Source of the DNA: Elephas maximus indicus
Lineage: Eukaryota > Chordata > Mammalia > Proboscidea > Elephantidae
Direction of reading: 5' to 3'
Length of the DNA: 64,000 bases
Assembly (NCBI RefSeq): GCF_024166365.1
Contig: NC_064831.1
Span: 49,229,768 to 49,293,767, forward strand
Both the position numbers and the translations under genes were made by a program. Positions 1 through 12,209 of this stretch are shown one piece after another; position 1 is the first letter of the stretch; each line of letters starts with the position of its first letter. Below the pieces are notes generated by a model. It ran no database searches. It worked only from the letters and a program-made list of their open reading frames with translations, and was not told the DNA's origin.

Positions 1-497
1 GTGGTTGTCCTCCATTTTGTGATGTGATGTAATTTTCCTATGTGTTGTAAATCCTAACCTCTGCCTGTGGTTAATGAGGCAAGATTAGGATATGTTAAAG
101 AGGATTAGGGTGGTATGCAACACCCTTACTCAGGTCACAGCCCTGATTGGATATAAGGGGAGTTTCCCTGGGGTGTGATCTGCATCACCTTTTACCTTAC
201 AAGAGATAAAATGAGAGAGAAGGGAGCAGAGAGAGGGGGACCTGACTACCACCAAGAAAAAAGTGCCAAGAAACAGAGTGTACGCTTTGGACTCACGGTC
301 CCTGTGCTGAGAAGCTCCTAGACCAGGGGATGACTGATGACAAAGACCTTTCCCCAGAGCCGACAAGAGGCTTCGCCAGGAGTAGGTGCCCTGAATTCAG
401 ACTACTAGCTTCTTGGACTGTGAGAAAATAAATTTCTGCTAGTTAAAGCCACCCACTTGTGGCATTTCTGTTATGGCAACACCAGATAACGAAGACA
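1..497 (+). mobile_element. MaLR-like LTR, truncated by window edge
   Basis: Matches the complete LTR at 42742-43259 along its length: the shared blocks include GTGTTGTAAATCCTAA, CCAGGGGATGACTGATGACA and an end block GAGAAAATAAATTTCTG then CACTTGTGG, and both end GAAGACA or TAAGACA. The GAGAATAAATTTCTGTT-type end carries the LTR's own poly(A) signal. The style resembles ERVL-MaLR LTRs (MLT1 group) and I infer that class. The left end is outside the window. Confidence 0.6.
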
Positions 498-944
498 CCT
501 AGTAATTGCTTATAAAGTTTTATAACTATCCTTTGTTAAGTTAGTGAACCTTGTTCCCATGGGCAGACTTAGACCAGCTTAGTTGTGTAAATGGTAATGA
601 AATGAGACTGTGAAGGGAGTTTTCCTGTCTTTGAAAAGCAAAGTTGTTTCCTGGGGACATTTGAGCTCAACTTCTCACAAAGAAAAGGGTGGGTTTTGTA
701 GACATATTTCCAAAGCATAGCTTCTTTATTTTTAATTTGCTCAGTTAAATATTAAGTAGCCTGACTCGGGAAGTTCTTCAGGGTGTCATAAAAAAAGACC
801 ATAAGGTATTTCCTTATGTGCCATAGCAGACTCCCAAAAGTAAAGTCTTAGTAATGTGAAATAAGCTGCAAAAATAAAATCATAATGTCACAGAAACACT
901 GAAATTAGAAAAAGCGATGATGTGACCACAAGTATAGAAAAGCA
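498..944. other. Downstream flank without recognised feature
   Basis: AT-rich sequence between the LTR and the MIR. I see no ORF of note, RNA gene or repeat that I can name. Confidence 0.4.
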
Positions 945-1220
945 CAAACCCTGAAGTCAGATTGCTTGGGTGTGATTCTACTTACCAGCTTCGTGACATG
1001 TATGCCTCAGTTTCCATATCTTTAAAAGGGGGATAAAAAGGAGTGTCTACCTCAACAATAAGCTCAAGCATAACGACGATTGTAAGGATGGCTCAGGACC
1101 GGGCAGTGTTTCGTTCTGCTGTATATAGGGTCGCTATGAGTCAGAACCAACTCGACAGCACCTAACAACATCAAGCACTTAGCACAGTATCTAGCACAAA
1201 GGACGTACTCAAACATTCAA
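945..1220 (+). repeat. MIR SINE interrupted by an RTE 3' fragment
   Basis: CCCTGAAGTCAGATTG, CTTCGTGACATG, CCTCAGTTTCC and later TTAGCACAGTATCTAGCAC are successive MIR landmarks. The two halves are separated by the RTE fragment at 1052-1169, so the RTE fragment is younger. Confidence 0.6.
1052..1169 (+). mobile_element. RTE (BovB-clade) LINE, 5'-truncated 3' fragment
   Basis: Matches the 3' end of the LINE at 16923-20129 from about position 20020: AGCTCAAGCATAACGACGAT, GGATGGCTCAGGACCGGGCA and TCGACAGCACCTAACAAC. Only the last 118 nt are present, the severe 5' truncation typical of LINE insertions. Confidence 0.8.
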
Positions 1221-1242
1221 CCCCTCCCCCCCGCAAAAAAAA

Positions 1243-1652
1243 ACAAAACCCATTGCCATTGGGTGGATTCTGACTCATTGAAACCCTGTAGGACAGAGAA
1301 CTGCCCCATAGGGTTTCCAGAGCTGTAACTTTTTTTTTTTTAATTGTGCTTTAAGTGATAGTTTATAGCTCAAGTTAGTTTCTCATGCAAAAATTTATAC
1401 ACACATTGTTATGTGACCCTAGTTGCTCTCTCTATAATGTGACACTCCTCCTTTCCACCCTGTATTTCCTGTGTCCATTCAACTCGCTCCTGTCCCTTTC
1501 TGCCTTCTCATCTTGCCTCCGGACAGGAGCTGTCGAAGGCTATAATCTTTACAGAAGCAGACTGCCACATCTTTCTCCTGCAGAATGGCTAGTGGGTTTG
1601 AACTGCCAGTCTTTAAGTTAGCAGCTGAGTGCTTAATAACCACCAGAGCTCC
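1243..1652 (-). mobile_element. AfroSINE split by a LINE-1 insertion
   Basis: Minus-strand AfroSINE in two pieces, 1243-1326 (RTE-like tail) and 1527-1652 (body and tRNA-like head). The pieces become contiguous when 1327-1526 is removed. The interruption is flanked by GAGCTGT on each side (1320-1326 and 1527-1533). Confidence 0.75.
1327..1526 (-). mobile_element. LINE-1 3'-end fragment inserted in the AfroSINE
   Basis: Begins with an oligo-T tract (poly-A tail on the minus strand). It then matches the reverse complement of the element at 59150-59840, for example the AGTTTCTCATG, CACACATTGTTATGTGAC and CTGCCTTCTCATCTTGCC blocks. The TSD is 7 bp, GAGCTGT. Confidence 0.65.
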
Positions 1653-1654
1653 TT

Positions 1655-1847
1655 ACCATTGCCGTTGAGTCAATTCTGACTCATCGTGACACTATTGGAC
1701 AGAGTAAAACTGCCCCCATAGGTTCCAAGGCTGTAATCTTTAGGGAAGCTGACTGCCATATCTTTCTCCTGCAGAGTGGCTGGTGGATTTGAACCCTGAC
1801 CTTTGGGTTAGCAGCTAAACACTTAACCGCTGTGCCACCAGGGCTCC
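1655..1847 (-). mobile_element. AfroSINE
   Basis: Reads on the minus strand from the tRNA-like start GGAGCCCTGGTGGCACAGCG to the RTE-type tail near 1660-1690. It follows directly after the split copy, head to tail. Confidence 0.8.
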
Positions 1848-2082
1848 TCTTCAAAATTAGCTGCTGTCATTCTAAGAAGAAGGGTGGTGATCTAGAAAGA
1901 GATGTGCTCAGGAGATTCAAAGACATATTAAACTCAGCTCTTGCCCATCAAAGGGTGTACAAATCTGTTTGTTGAGTTCTATTTGTTTTTTTTTTTTTGA
2001 AAGATATTAGCTTAAACGATGATACATTAGTCTGATTAGCAAACTCCTAAATAATTGTTGAATTGTAAACAAAATGATTAGA

Positions 2083-2190
2083 AGTATGAGCCTTGGAGTC
2101 AGATCAGGGTCCAAATCATGGCTTCCCCACTTAAGAGCTGGGTGACCTTGGGCAAGTTAATGAACCATATAAGCCAGTCTTCTCATCAGC
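2083..2190 (+). repeat. MIR SINE
   Basis: Contains GAGCCTTGGAGTCAGA, CTGGGTGACCTTGGGCAAGT and a degraded downstream part; the MIR core order is preserved. Confidence 0.7.
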
Positions 2191-3387
2191 AAAGCATAGA
2201 TTTTAGATCGGGCAATATTGATTAGAGGGGTACTCAGAGGGGAAGGTACCATACGGTAGGAAGGAAAGGCTCCAAGATTCGCTGGTAGAACTCAAAGCCG
2301 GTTACTAAGGTGGGACCGAAGGTCATCTAGGCCTCAGGCAAGAGGCAAAACAGGGGGAAAGGGGGCAACTCTAAAAAAGGTTCCTGCTTTTGGCCACAAA
2401 AGTGAGGGGTGACAGGAACAAGAGCTGGGATCTCCACTGAAGACACACTGTACGCTCTTCTCCTGACTGCCTTGAAACCTGCCCTTCTGTAAAAGAAGTA
2501 CTAGTGACTAGAGGAAAACTAGACTTAGCCTGGCTAGCTCCATCAGGGAAGGTGTGGGAGGGAGCCACAGAGGGAAGGAATCTAGATTATGTATAATGCA
2601 TACTCTGGGGCAAGTGGTGGAGTTGGTAAATCTAATAAATGCACATCCATATTGTCTCTCACTTGTTCTTGGGAGTATCACTGCCTGCAAAGAACCAGGA
2701 CTCCGAGGACTAAGCCCTCTTCCCTACTGCCCTGTGTAAGCTGCCTAAACTGCTTACTGAGCTGACTGTGCTCAGCCAACATCCATGCCCTCTTCTTCCT
2801 AGGATGTTAACCAGAGACTCCCACCCCCCCTTACAGTTGGAGGCCACGTGACTAAGTTCCTGCCTGTAGGATGAGTAGACATGATGTGTGCAATTTCAGG
2901 GAACATCCTTAGAAAGGAAACTGCACTCCTGGTCCTCTCCTCCTCCACGGGGGTGGATGCAGTGATGGTGGGGAGTCAGGCTTGACAATACTTTGGGGTT
3001 TGCACCCTTATGGGGAGGACAACCTCATAAAAAAGGCTCCTTTGTGCTTCCCAACTGTGTCTCAGACTTGTAGGGCAGGTGCCCTTTTATATACTGGGTT
3101 GAGGGAGCCAGTTTTATCCTCCCTGCCACCCCTCTCGTTCCTCAGCAGTTACCTTCGGTTTATAAATGGTGGTCTGGTGAACCTTAGGGGCCCTGGAGAC
3201 TGAGGAGTCTGTGAGGTCAAAGCTACAAAGGATGTTATTTGCCTTTTTTTCACTTTGTCTCAGCAATTCATGGTGGAACCTTCACGAGGCTACAGCACAT
3301 AGAACATCACTCTGCAGTTAACTGAATGTGTATCCTTGTGCTTTAAAAGTGTTTAATTTCTAACATGGCAGATATTGACAGCTATAA
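2191..3387. other. Downstream flank without recognised feature
   Basis: Only short ORFs on either strand, none with a recognisable domain. I looked for exons of the human neighbouring gene CCNB2 here and found none. Confidence 0.4.
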
Positions 3388-3543
3388 CCAACCCTGGTGG
3401 CATAGTGGTTAAGTGCTAAGGATACTAACCAAAAGGTCAGCAGTTCGAATCCTCCAGGCATTCCTTGGAAACTCTATGGGGCAGTTCTACTCTGTGCTAT
3501 AGGGTCACCATGAGTTGGAATTGACTTGACGGCAATGGGTATA
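3388..3543 (+). mobile_element. AfroSINE
   Basis: Head AACCCTGGTGGCATAGTGGT (A-box-like), CAGCAGTTCGAATCC (B-box-like) and the tail AGGGTCACCATGAGTTGGAA. This is the short subfamily lacking the GAAAGATGTGGCAG block. Confidence 0.85.
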
Positions 3544-4045
3544 TAAACAACATAAGCCAAGTTCTGTGGGGTTCTCAGAGTTACTGTAAAGGGGTTCTGA
3601 GGCCACAGAGTTTCAGAACTGCTGACCTACAACTAAGGTTTGAACACCTGTGCCCTAGGGTCCCTGTTCAAGCTGGCTCACTTGATTCTTGGTGACTTTA
3701 AACCTTTGGCTGATCTACTGCTTCTTTATACTGCTATGCGTATGGATTGTGTGTGCAGATGAACACCCCTCATCCCAAACACAATGGCAAGTTCTGATCC
3801 CAGAAGGCAGGAATGGCCCCCACAATCTTCTTCATGTTCTCCCATGGAGCAGTGAACAAATGACATGCCTGGCTAGATCCAGGGGCTAGAGGAAAGCCAA
3901 GTTAATGACTTTTAAGGCCCCAGAAGGAGAAAAATGCATTTTTTAATTAGGGGATAAAAGGAAAAAAAAAATCTACTACAGATTTTTTTTTTTTTTCAGT
4001 AGCCCCATTTACAATCTCTATATACACAGTGATAAGTTTCAGAAT

Positions 4046-4192
4046 GTTGTTGTTAGGTGTGGAGTCAATTCCAACTCATAGCAACCCTATGCACAACAGA
4101 ACAGAAAGCTGCCCACTCCTGTGCCATCCTCACAATAACCTAATTGTTGCTATGTTTGAGCCCATTGTTGCAGTCGCTGCAATGTGTATCTC
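4046..4192 (-). mobile_element. RTE LINE 3' fragment
   Basis: The reverse complement matches the last 150 nt of the 16923-20129 element: TTGTTGTTAGGTG end, CCCTATGCACAACAGAACAG and GAGCCCATTGTTGCAG. Confidence 0.75.
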
Positions 4193-5119
4193 CAAATTTT
4201 TATTTTTAATGGACAATTCCAGAATTTCGGCATTGCCACTTGGATCTAAGCCTTCTCCCTGCATAAACGTGAATTCTCTCACCTATTCAACAACATGAAC
4301 GCCACCTGATGCCTGGCACAGAGTGCAGGGCAGGGTTTTATCTGTGAACTTCAGGATTTGCATTCTACCTGCTGCTTGTGGGGATGTTTAAATTGGTTCC
4401 TGTGTTGTCACCCAAAGCCTGACGATTGCCAGTTACACACAAGTCCAAATTCCATCATTAAGTTAAAATCTGCCAGGAATGACTTAGGAGGTGATGGGGG
4501 GAGCCCATGGTAGCCAGCCAGGGGGTTGTGTTGCAAGGAGAGGGGATCTCATGCTCATCCCTTGAGAAAGCACCTGGGTGCTGAGGGGGTAGGATCCAGG
4601 GCGGAGAAGGAGACTCCTCAGTCTGAATTCCTGTTCTTTCTTCCTTCCACTTTCAATAAGTCCGGGAAGGTGAAAGGACTTTGTAAAACAAAGAGACTAT
4701 TAGTTTCCTTGTTTTATCATATCATGGCTTTATTTTTCTCCATCTTTTAATTTAACTAGTCATCAGTTGGAACTGAAGTATATGTTAAACACTATTTTTT
4801 ATAGTTATTGCAATGAAGTCTCCTCTCTATTCTTGAGGTATAAAACACAGGAAAATGAAATGGTTTGTCTTTGTTCCCAAGTTGGATATTTATATATATA
4901 CATATATATATATTTTCTTTTTTTTCTTGTATGTAATCCAATAATTTTTTTCCAGGGATTTGGGAATACTCAGGTGTATGCTGGTCAAACCCTAATTTTC
5001 CAGTAACCTGTGGCAGCTGGGAGGAGAGGTAGAGAAGTTACAGCGTACTACAAACTGTATTGTGGACCTTACATAGTTTCCAACTTTTCCCTATTACTGC
5101 AATAAACGTCATGGAGGAA
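4193..5119. other. Downstream flank without recognised feature
   Basis: Moderately AT-rich with a short TA/TATATA tract near 4890-4912. No gene or repeat was recognised. Confidence 0.4.
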
Positions 5120-6135
5120 CAAGGCAGTTCACAAAATCCTTTATTTATTTAGGAGAGAGGGACCCAGAGGGGGGCAGAGGAAAATTACCTAACAGGCAAG
5201 AGCTGAGAAGGGTTTGCAGGGGCTGAGCTAGGAAGCAGTAACACTGATTCTATAGCTGAACAGAAATAGTGCACATTTGTAAGTACCTGCTGTGAGTCTT
5301 GTAATAAAACCTACCTTATGAATAAGTACAGTGGAATACTACTTAGTACATTCATACATGTTTCTACCATCTTGAGATTTTTGTATATACAGTATATGAT
5401 CTGTTTTTATAAATGTACAGCTCAGGAAAAAAAAAAAAGAGATCCTTCTTGGAATAGGTACAGCATTAAAAACAAAACAAACATGGGCCAGCCACATTCC
5501 AGTTGAAGATCCCGAGAAAACAAGGCTGACAGCCCAGCCCCCAGCCCGGCAGCCCCTGATGATCCTGACAAGGAGTAAACCAGCGCTCTCTGCATCTGGG
5601 GGCTCAGCAGGCCGTGCCTGCCCTTGGCATTTCACAGGAAGTGCCCCCTCGATGAGCCATGCCTGCAGAGCGAGGGTCCTCCCTGAAGGCAGCTGACAGA
5701 GAGGAATGTGTCAGGGAAGGAAAAGAAGGACATAAGAAATGTGCTCTTCAGCTAAAGGCACTTGTCAGCGGCCTCCCCCCCACCCCCCACGCCTTTCCCT
5801 GGGCCTGGAGGTTGCTGATTCGCTAGAAGCCAACAAGTCTGAGTGGCCCTCGTTCATCCTCTCACCAGGCTTAAATACAATAAATAAATCTTGGCGGGTG
5901 GTGGTTTTGCTCTCCTGGGTTCCTAGGAACAGTCAACCTTTTAGGATCATTTATGGAGTGACATTCCCCACGCCCACCCAGCCTTGTCGGTGTCCTTCAC
6001 AGAGAAGGTGTGGAATAACTCCAGGCCTTGGAGAAGCTATTACTTGCGGTGGATCAGAAGGGGAGCCCCCAAATGTCCCCTCCCCTGTCTGAGCCTGGAG
6101 CTCCTTTGCCCGGTGCATCAGCGCCTCTGTGTGCC
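5120..6135 (-). other. MYO1E: MYO1E 3' untranslated region (end inferred)
   Basis: Sequence following the stop codon on the minus strand. No intron or competing ORF is evident, and the first 400 nt are moderately GC-rich. The end is placed about 20 nt beyond overlapping AATAAA hexamers. The UTR contains an oligo-T tract on the transcript strand (A-run at 5428-5439). The length of about 1.0 kb is inferred; an upstream, unrecognised poly(A) signal or a longer UTR cannot be excluded. Confidence 0.6.
5140..5149 (-). terminator. MYO1E: Candidate MYO1E polyadenylation signal (two overlapping AATAAA)
   Basis: On the minus strand the sequence reads AAATAAATAAAGG, giving AATAAA twice with a 4-nt offset. 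It is the first canonical hexamer I found downstream of the stop codon, about 1 kb away. The cleavage site would fall around 5110-5130. Confidence 0.55.
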
Positions 6136-6212
6136 TCAGATCTTGGTCACGTAGTTGTTGGGGAACAGGCCCTGCTTGCCTCGCAACCGACCCGTCCACC
6201 AGCCAGAAGGAT
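6136..6212 (-). CDS. MYO1E: MYO1E last coding exon (probably exon 28): end of SH3 and stop
   Basis: Encodes [20 protein letters not shown] followed by VTKI and a TGA stop at 6138-6136. GWWTGRL carries the SH3 tryptophan pair that lines the ligand groove, and GLFPNNYV is the closing SH3 signature. The first two bases complete Asp with the G from the previous exon. The acceptor is CCTGCAG at 6213-6219. The protein ends four residues after the SH3 core, as in vertebrate myosin Ie, so the C-terminus is complete. The 3' UTR continues to lower coordinates. Confidence 0.96.
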
Positions 6213-6519
6213 CTGCAGGGAGACAGAGATGGTGAACATGGAAGCTAAGGCTGTTCTGCTCCAAACATATCCTGCTCCCATGGCCCTATTTCACAGCCAA
6301 AAGAGATTTGGCACCGTCCTCATTCTTTAAAAATTTCATTTTATTTTCACTGAAAACATTTGCTGTAAAAAGTAACCCCTTCCCTATGGCAGACGGGTCA
6401 TTCAGATCTCCCTGCCAGGAAGAACCTGCTGTGCAGACATGAGGAGCTGACTGGCTGAGCTGCCCGGCATCTGAGCAGAGGCACATGCTCTTTTGAGGGC
6501 TAGTGGTTCTCCTGTTCAT

Positions 6520-7740
6520 ATCCTTTGCCTCTTTCTATTGGGAGCTGTCAGTGCCTCTTCTGCATCTTCATTAACTCTGTCCATGATGTTTTAATAATTA
6601 ATTAGTTGAATCAACTGATTTGTTATGGCCTTTTGGTTTCTGTCATTTTTAGAAATCCTTTCCCACTCTGATACTATTAAAAAAAGAAAACTCTCCTACA
6701 CTTTTAATATGTCCCGTTCATTTTATAGATTTAAATATTTGATCTATTTGGAATTTATCTTGGTGTAAGGGGAGAAGTGTAAACCTGAAGTAGTTGTTTT
6801 GACATGGGGCTTTTAAAACTTCGTGAAATAATGCTAAATGTCCTCCCGCAAAGACCATCCGACAGTACACAGTGAGGACAAGCCCCCGTTTCCCTGACCA
6901 ACCGTCGGCAGTATAGTCCACACTCTTACTTGCAATTATGAAATCCAGAAGTCCTAAAAATGAAAAGTTTTCCGTAACACATTTGGTGACAGAACTTGAC
7001 CTGAACTGATGTTTGTTTATGGTGCCTCCACCCTCTGAGCGTAAACACGCATAGGGGCTGTTACATAATATGTGATATATACACTGTTAGGAACTTCTTA
7101 ACTGCTCCCATTTCTGAAAACCATCTGGCTCCGAGGGTTTGGTTTATTCTTTGCCAGCATCATAAGAGGTGACATGGCTTACTTCGTGTCACACTGATTA
7201 TTAGGGAGGTTTTTCTTTGCATTGCCTCAGTAGCCTTTTGCCCACTGCTGGACTGGACTGTATGTCTTCTTGTTACTCATGGCAAGGAGCTAATTACACG
7301 TGTAAAATATTTTCTCCTCATCTGTCTGCTCCTTTGGCTTTTCACCATGCAGAAGAAGATTTCAACTGCACCTTTTAATGAGTTTCGATCCTGTATGGTT
7401 TTTTATGTTTTGCATAAGGAAGGCTTTTCTCATCCAAAGATTAATATAATATTATGGGTTTCCTTTCAAGAATATGATTCAGTTATTTTTAGATATTTCA
7501 TTTACCTGGTATTTATTTTGTATATGAGGTAGAGATCGATTTTATTTTCTTTTCAAAATGAAAAGTAGTTTTCTTTTTCCTCTGATTTCAAAGGTCACAT
7601 TTATCATATATTAAGTGTCTATATATACATAGGTCTGTTTCTGGATTCTGTTCTATTTTCGTTTATCTAGACATATATTCCTGCACTCATACCACACTGC
7701 TTAAATTATAGCCAGCATGTTTGATAACTTCTAGGACTCC
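6520..7740 (-). mobile_element. Degraded LINE-1 (ORF2 3' part)
   Basis: AT-rich sequence with blocks typical of the reverse strand of old mammalian L1, such as ATTTGGAATTTATCTTGGTG, GCTTTTCTCATCCAAAGATT and TTCTGGATTCTGTTCTATT. The middle (6850-7340) is not recognisable. Confidence 0.5.
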
Positions 7741-8089
7741 ACATTTTACACAAATATGTAAGTGTTTTAATTATACCTGGTAAAAAAAAAAAAACAGGTA
7801 GTGCATGCTATTTCTAGGAAAATGTGAAAATACTGAGAAACGAAAAGTAATACTGACTTGTAAATTCAATACTCAAGGGTGGCCACTTTTAACATTTCCT
7901 AGAACTCCTTTATATTAATATATTCCCATGTACATATGTGAGTATATGCATACACACATACAGCTCTATGTATTTATATTTTTACAAAACAAAACTATAC
8001 TCCACAATCTATAGGCAAACTTTTTCCTTTTCTTCATGAATACCTTTCCATGTCAGTAAATACACTAATTTTTGGATTTTTTTTTTTTT

Positions 8090-8320
8090 TAAGTTATAAT
8101 CTATTCTGTCTCACATTTGCCATTTTTAAAATTGTGGTAGAATATACATAACATCAAACTGGCCATTTTACCCATTTGCGTGTACACGTACACTGTTGTG
8201 TAACCTTCAGCACTAGCTAGTTCCGGATCATCTTTTTTTAATCATCTCAAACAGAAACGCTGTACCCTTTAGACAACATGCCAACATGCCTCATTATTTT
8301 TAATAAAAAAACTTTACATC
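8090..8320. mobile_element. LINE-1 3' UTR fragment
   Basis: Contains GTGGTAGAATATACATAACA and TGGCCATTTTACCCATTT, the pattern of L1M 3' UTRs. Orientation not settled. Confidence 0.45.
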
Positions 8321-8654
8321 AAAGTCCACCAAATGGATACAACAAGCTTATTTAGCCAACCCCATTACCAGCCCATTTCCAATATTTTTGCTGAACAAGG
8401 TTGATGATAAAAATCCTATTTTTTGTTCAGTAAAGTTTATTTTCAACACTCGTTTTTATTCTCACACCTTTGAAGAAGGATGATGTTAAATGGCTTAAAA
8501 TAATAAAACTTGTAGAAAACTAAATGGTTAAACGAGATAAAAATAAGACTCAGAGGCCATTTAGAAAGGCTTGGTGCAGGGACCCAGAATTCTCCTCGGG
8601 GCAGACTCACATGACGAGGGAACCTGCTAAAAGCACAATTCTAGGAATTATCTT

Positions 8655-8800
8655 TTTTTTAATAATTTATTTTTTGTTGCTGAAAATATATGCAGGAGAA
8701 CATACACCCACTCAACAGTTTCTGCATGTACAATTCAGTGACATAGACCACATTCTTCAAGTTGTGCAACCATCCTCACCCCCCTTTCCATGGAGGTGAA
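8655..8800 (-). mobile_element. LINE-1-like 3' end
   Basis: T-run followed by GTACAATTCAGTGACATAGA and TTCTTCAAGTTGTGCAACCA. The same block occurs at 47520-47640, showing a shared family. Confidence 0.5.
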
Positions 8801-9897
8801 TAGCCACACATTCCATCTCCTCTTCCTCGTCCTCACTCTCCTTGCTCTGTCACTCCAGCAAAGACAGACCAATTGCTGTACTTCGGATGGTGGCTTGGCC
8901 ATCTCTTCCAGAAAGCTGAACTTGCCGAGAACCACTGTCCACTCATGCTGTCCTTGCTCTATGGTCCTTACCTCCACGGCTCCCCACTGTCTTTACCAGT
9001 TCTCTTGAGCCTGATGCTCAGGGCCCTCCAAGACCAGGCCGCTTCTAGCTTGACCTCCCACAACATCTCCCTGGGGATCCTGCACCTTGGCGGAGGGTCC
9101 GCTCGTTTTCCTAAAATGACCTGTTCCTTCTAGGCTCTGCTTGCTGTCTCTCCTCCTATCTACCCCCCGCCCCCTTCTCCCACCACAAATGGCATTCCCA
9201 CCATGCTGGTTTTTCTAACACCTAAGGCAGGAGTTTATCTTTGTTTTTATGCTTCCATAAGCACATATGTTTGACATTTAAAAAAAATATAACCTCATTA
9301 TATTCTAATTTATCTTCCCTACCAAATTAAAAAAGTACTCAGCCAAGCCTGTGAAGCACTTTTATCCCTACTTGCCATTTTATAATGGGTATTGTGGGCT
9401 GCTTCCTCAGCTCCCATTCCATCTACCTCCATTGTGTGGAGGCCATGAAGTTTGGGTGAGATAGAGTCACCCCTTCCCCAGGGTAGTCACTGCCAGATCT
9501 AAAACAGTCAGGGTACATTGACTATCTTGACACAGAGCTTGGCTCAGGGATGGGCACATAACCTAATTTGGCCCAATCAGAGTAAAACCTAAGGCTTTTG
9601 TCCAATGGCAAAAGAGGACGTTTCAGAGATAAGGCAGATTTCAGACACGCTTTGGTCTGTTTGTCTGATATTGCTGCAGCCATTTTGCTACCATGAGGTA
9701 AAACAGCATGAAGAGGAAGCAGATACGAAGAAGAGGTCAGAGCTGATAGAAGCAATAAAAAATGAAGCTGGAGCCCTGATCAAACTGAGACTGAAGCCTA
9801 CCTCTGCAAAGTTCAGTTAGAGGAGCTCATGAAGTCACATTTGAACTAGTTCTTATAGGAAAGCTATTGTGTGCCCTTTGGGAGGGTGTCCCAGTCA

Positions 9898-10149
<252 letters not shown>

Positions 10150-10290
10150 TTAGGAGCTCGGGGCCAGCATCAGCCCACTCAAGTTCAAATCCAGCTCCAC
10201 CCTTGGCAGCTAGTGGCCCAGGATTCACTCCCTAAATTTTCTCCAAGAACAAAAATACCCTCCCTGACAAAGTCATTGTAAAAGCACACG

Positions 10291-10329
10291 TTGTTGTTAG
10301 TTGCCATCGAGTCAATCCTGACTCATAGC
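10291..10329 (-). mobile_element. AfroSINE/RTE tail fragment
   Basis: TTGTTGTTAG then TTGCCATCGAGTCAATCCTG, the reverse complement of the shared RTE tail. It stops at 10329, just before the next SINE. Confidence 0.6.
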
Positions 10330-10343
10330 GCTTAATAAATGCT

Positions 10344-10547
10344 GTGGTTGTTGGGTACCATCAAGTCAATTCCAACTCATGGTGACCCCACGTGACAGAA
10401 TAGAACTGCCCCAAAGGGCTTTCTTGGCTGTAATCTTTACAGAAGCAGGTTTTCGGGTCTTTCTCTTAGGGAGCCACTGGATGGGTTCAAACTGCCGACC
10501 TTCCAGTTAGTGGCTTGAACACTTAACCATTGTGCCACCAGGGCTCC
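10344..10547 (-). mobile_element. AfroSINE (variant with GTTGTTGGGTACC tail)
   Basis: Minus-strand element of 204 bp with head GGAGCCCTGGTGGCACAATG. Its tail end differs from most copies and matches those at 32932-33136 and 40298-40502, so the three form a subgroup. Confidence 0.8.
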
Positions 10548-10769
10548 TTTAATAAACACTTAACTGCTGTCATTATTGTCATTTCCACTGCATAGAAGGA
10601 AATGTAGAAAAGACACAAATTCATACAAAAGTTTATAAAGGATGTGTGTGTGTGTACAAATAAACCCCCAGCTTTGGAAGTAGAACTTCTGCCAGTGCCA
10701 CAGAAGCCTGAAGCCACCTCTCCCCGTTTGTATTTCCCGCCAGAAACCACCACTACCCCGCATTTTGTG

Positions 10770-11085
10770 TTAATAATGTCCTACTTTCCTTTATAGCTTT
10801 ACCACACGTGTAAATATTCCTAAACAATACACTGAGTTTGCCTGTTTTTCTAAACTACATAAAAGGAACCACACTACGTAGTCTTCTGTCACCCACTCTG
10901 CAGTTCTGAGATGTACCCGTGTGGACGCATACAGCAGGAGCTCATTCTCGTGTCTTTAAACAATTCCATTGTATTGACGTCACAAGTTGCTTATCCAGGC
11001 CACTGTGGATGGCCACTTGGGGATTCCAGTTTTCCACTATTACGAAAAAAGGTTGCTGTGGATATTCTTGTGCAAGGGTCTACCT
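10770..11085 (-). mobile_element. LINE-1 3' fragment
   Basis: Order of blocks CATAAAAGGAACCACACTAC, CCATTGTATTGACGTCAC and GGTTGCTGTGGATATTCTTG is that of an old L1 3' region in reverse. Confidence 0.4.
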
Positions 11086-11091
11086 AGAGCA

Positions 11092-11250
11092 GAGCTTCTC
11101 ACGTCTGCGCCATTAGTGCCGTGGGCAGCGTAACTCTTTGTTGGGGGCTGTCCTATTCACTGTAGGACATTCAGCAGCATCTCTCGCTTCCACCCACAGA
11201 TGGCAGTGGCACCCCCTGCCCCAGTCAAAAATGTCTCCAGAACCAGGACC
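11092..11250 (-). mobile_element. MER20 (hAT-Charlie) DNA transposon
   Basis: Minus strand reads MER20-like AATGTCTCC, GGGGTGCCACTGCCATCTG and ATGTCCTACAGTGAATAGG. It is the same family as the better preserved copy at 55075-55288. Confidence 0.6.
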
Positions 11251-12209
11251 CTAACCCAGGTCTTCTCGCTTTCAAGTTTATTCTTTTTACGTTCTGTGCT
11301 GCCTCAAGCCACCGCACACTGGCAGAGGCAGACAACTGTAACTCATTTCTACTGAATGAGCTCTTTAAACTTACATCTGAAATAATTATTTACTAAGGAT
11401 CTTCATTAAATTCATTTAGCAAAAAAGAAAAAAAGGGAAATACAGAAAAACACTGCTTCTTCTGCTTTGCTTAACAACAAGCCAAAGGAAAGCAGACATT
11501 CATAGCTAATAAAAGAAACTTAAGATTTCTTTTAAGAGGGGCTGGACTATGACCCGACACAGCCCGCTGGCTTTTAGGTCTGGCCATGTCTGTTTAAAGC
11601 CACAGGAGGAAGTAGGAAACGGGAGGGTCCTTCCTCTGGCCTGAGCTCTGGAATGAAAAGCACACCCAGCTTTGAGCTGTGCTCCCAGAGGCCACAGCCC
11701 ACTGTCTCTGCTGAGGCCCTTGCTCCCGCTCAGAGATCGCAAAGTCAGCTGTATGATGAGATGCTAGCTCGGTGCTGACGAGCAATCAGACCTCGAGGGG
11801 AAAGCTGGGGGTCAGGACTCTCCCAAGCTGGGGGTCAGGACTCTCCCCAACAAGGGCGCGAATCCTTGGGTATAGCCTAGGTAGGGCTCCCCTGCATGGA
11901 AGGCAGTGATCCCCAAGGCTACTCAAGCTCTGCTCCTTTTATCTAAGAGAAAAGGTGTCTTATAGACCATTACCATGATATCATTTCCTGTCTAGTATCT
12001 TTTGGAAGTCCCTATTCCCTGCTCAAGAAGTGGTTTCGTCTTTGAAAGCCGGCTGGGCAAGCAGACTTTTAATTAAGCAACCTATATACTGGGAATGTGT
12101 CAGCGTTTGGATAATCAGCGCCATTAGCCTGAATACCAGAAGTCATCTGATTTCTGAGTTCCCAGCAACAAGGAAATGAAACGAGAGGGTGGGGGTGTGA
12201 TCAGAACAC

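Noticed and set aside
1..5119. 3' exons of CCNB2, the neighbour of MYO1E in human
   Set aside because: No matching coding segment was found; by human spacing the gene would end just outside the window.
9522..9860. Opposed short ORFs near the SH3 exon as a small gene
   Set aside because: The sequence looks like an old interspersed repeat; no start context, splice structure or domain was recognised.
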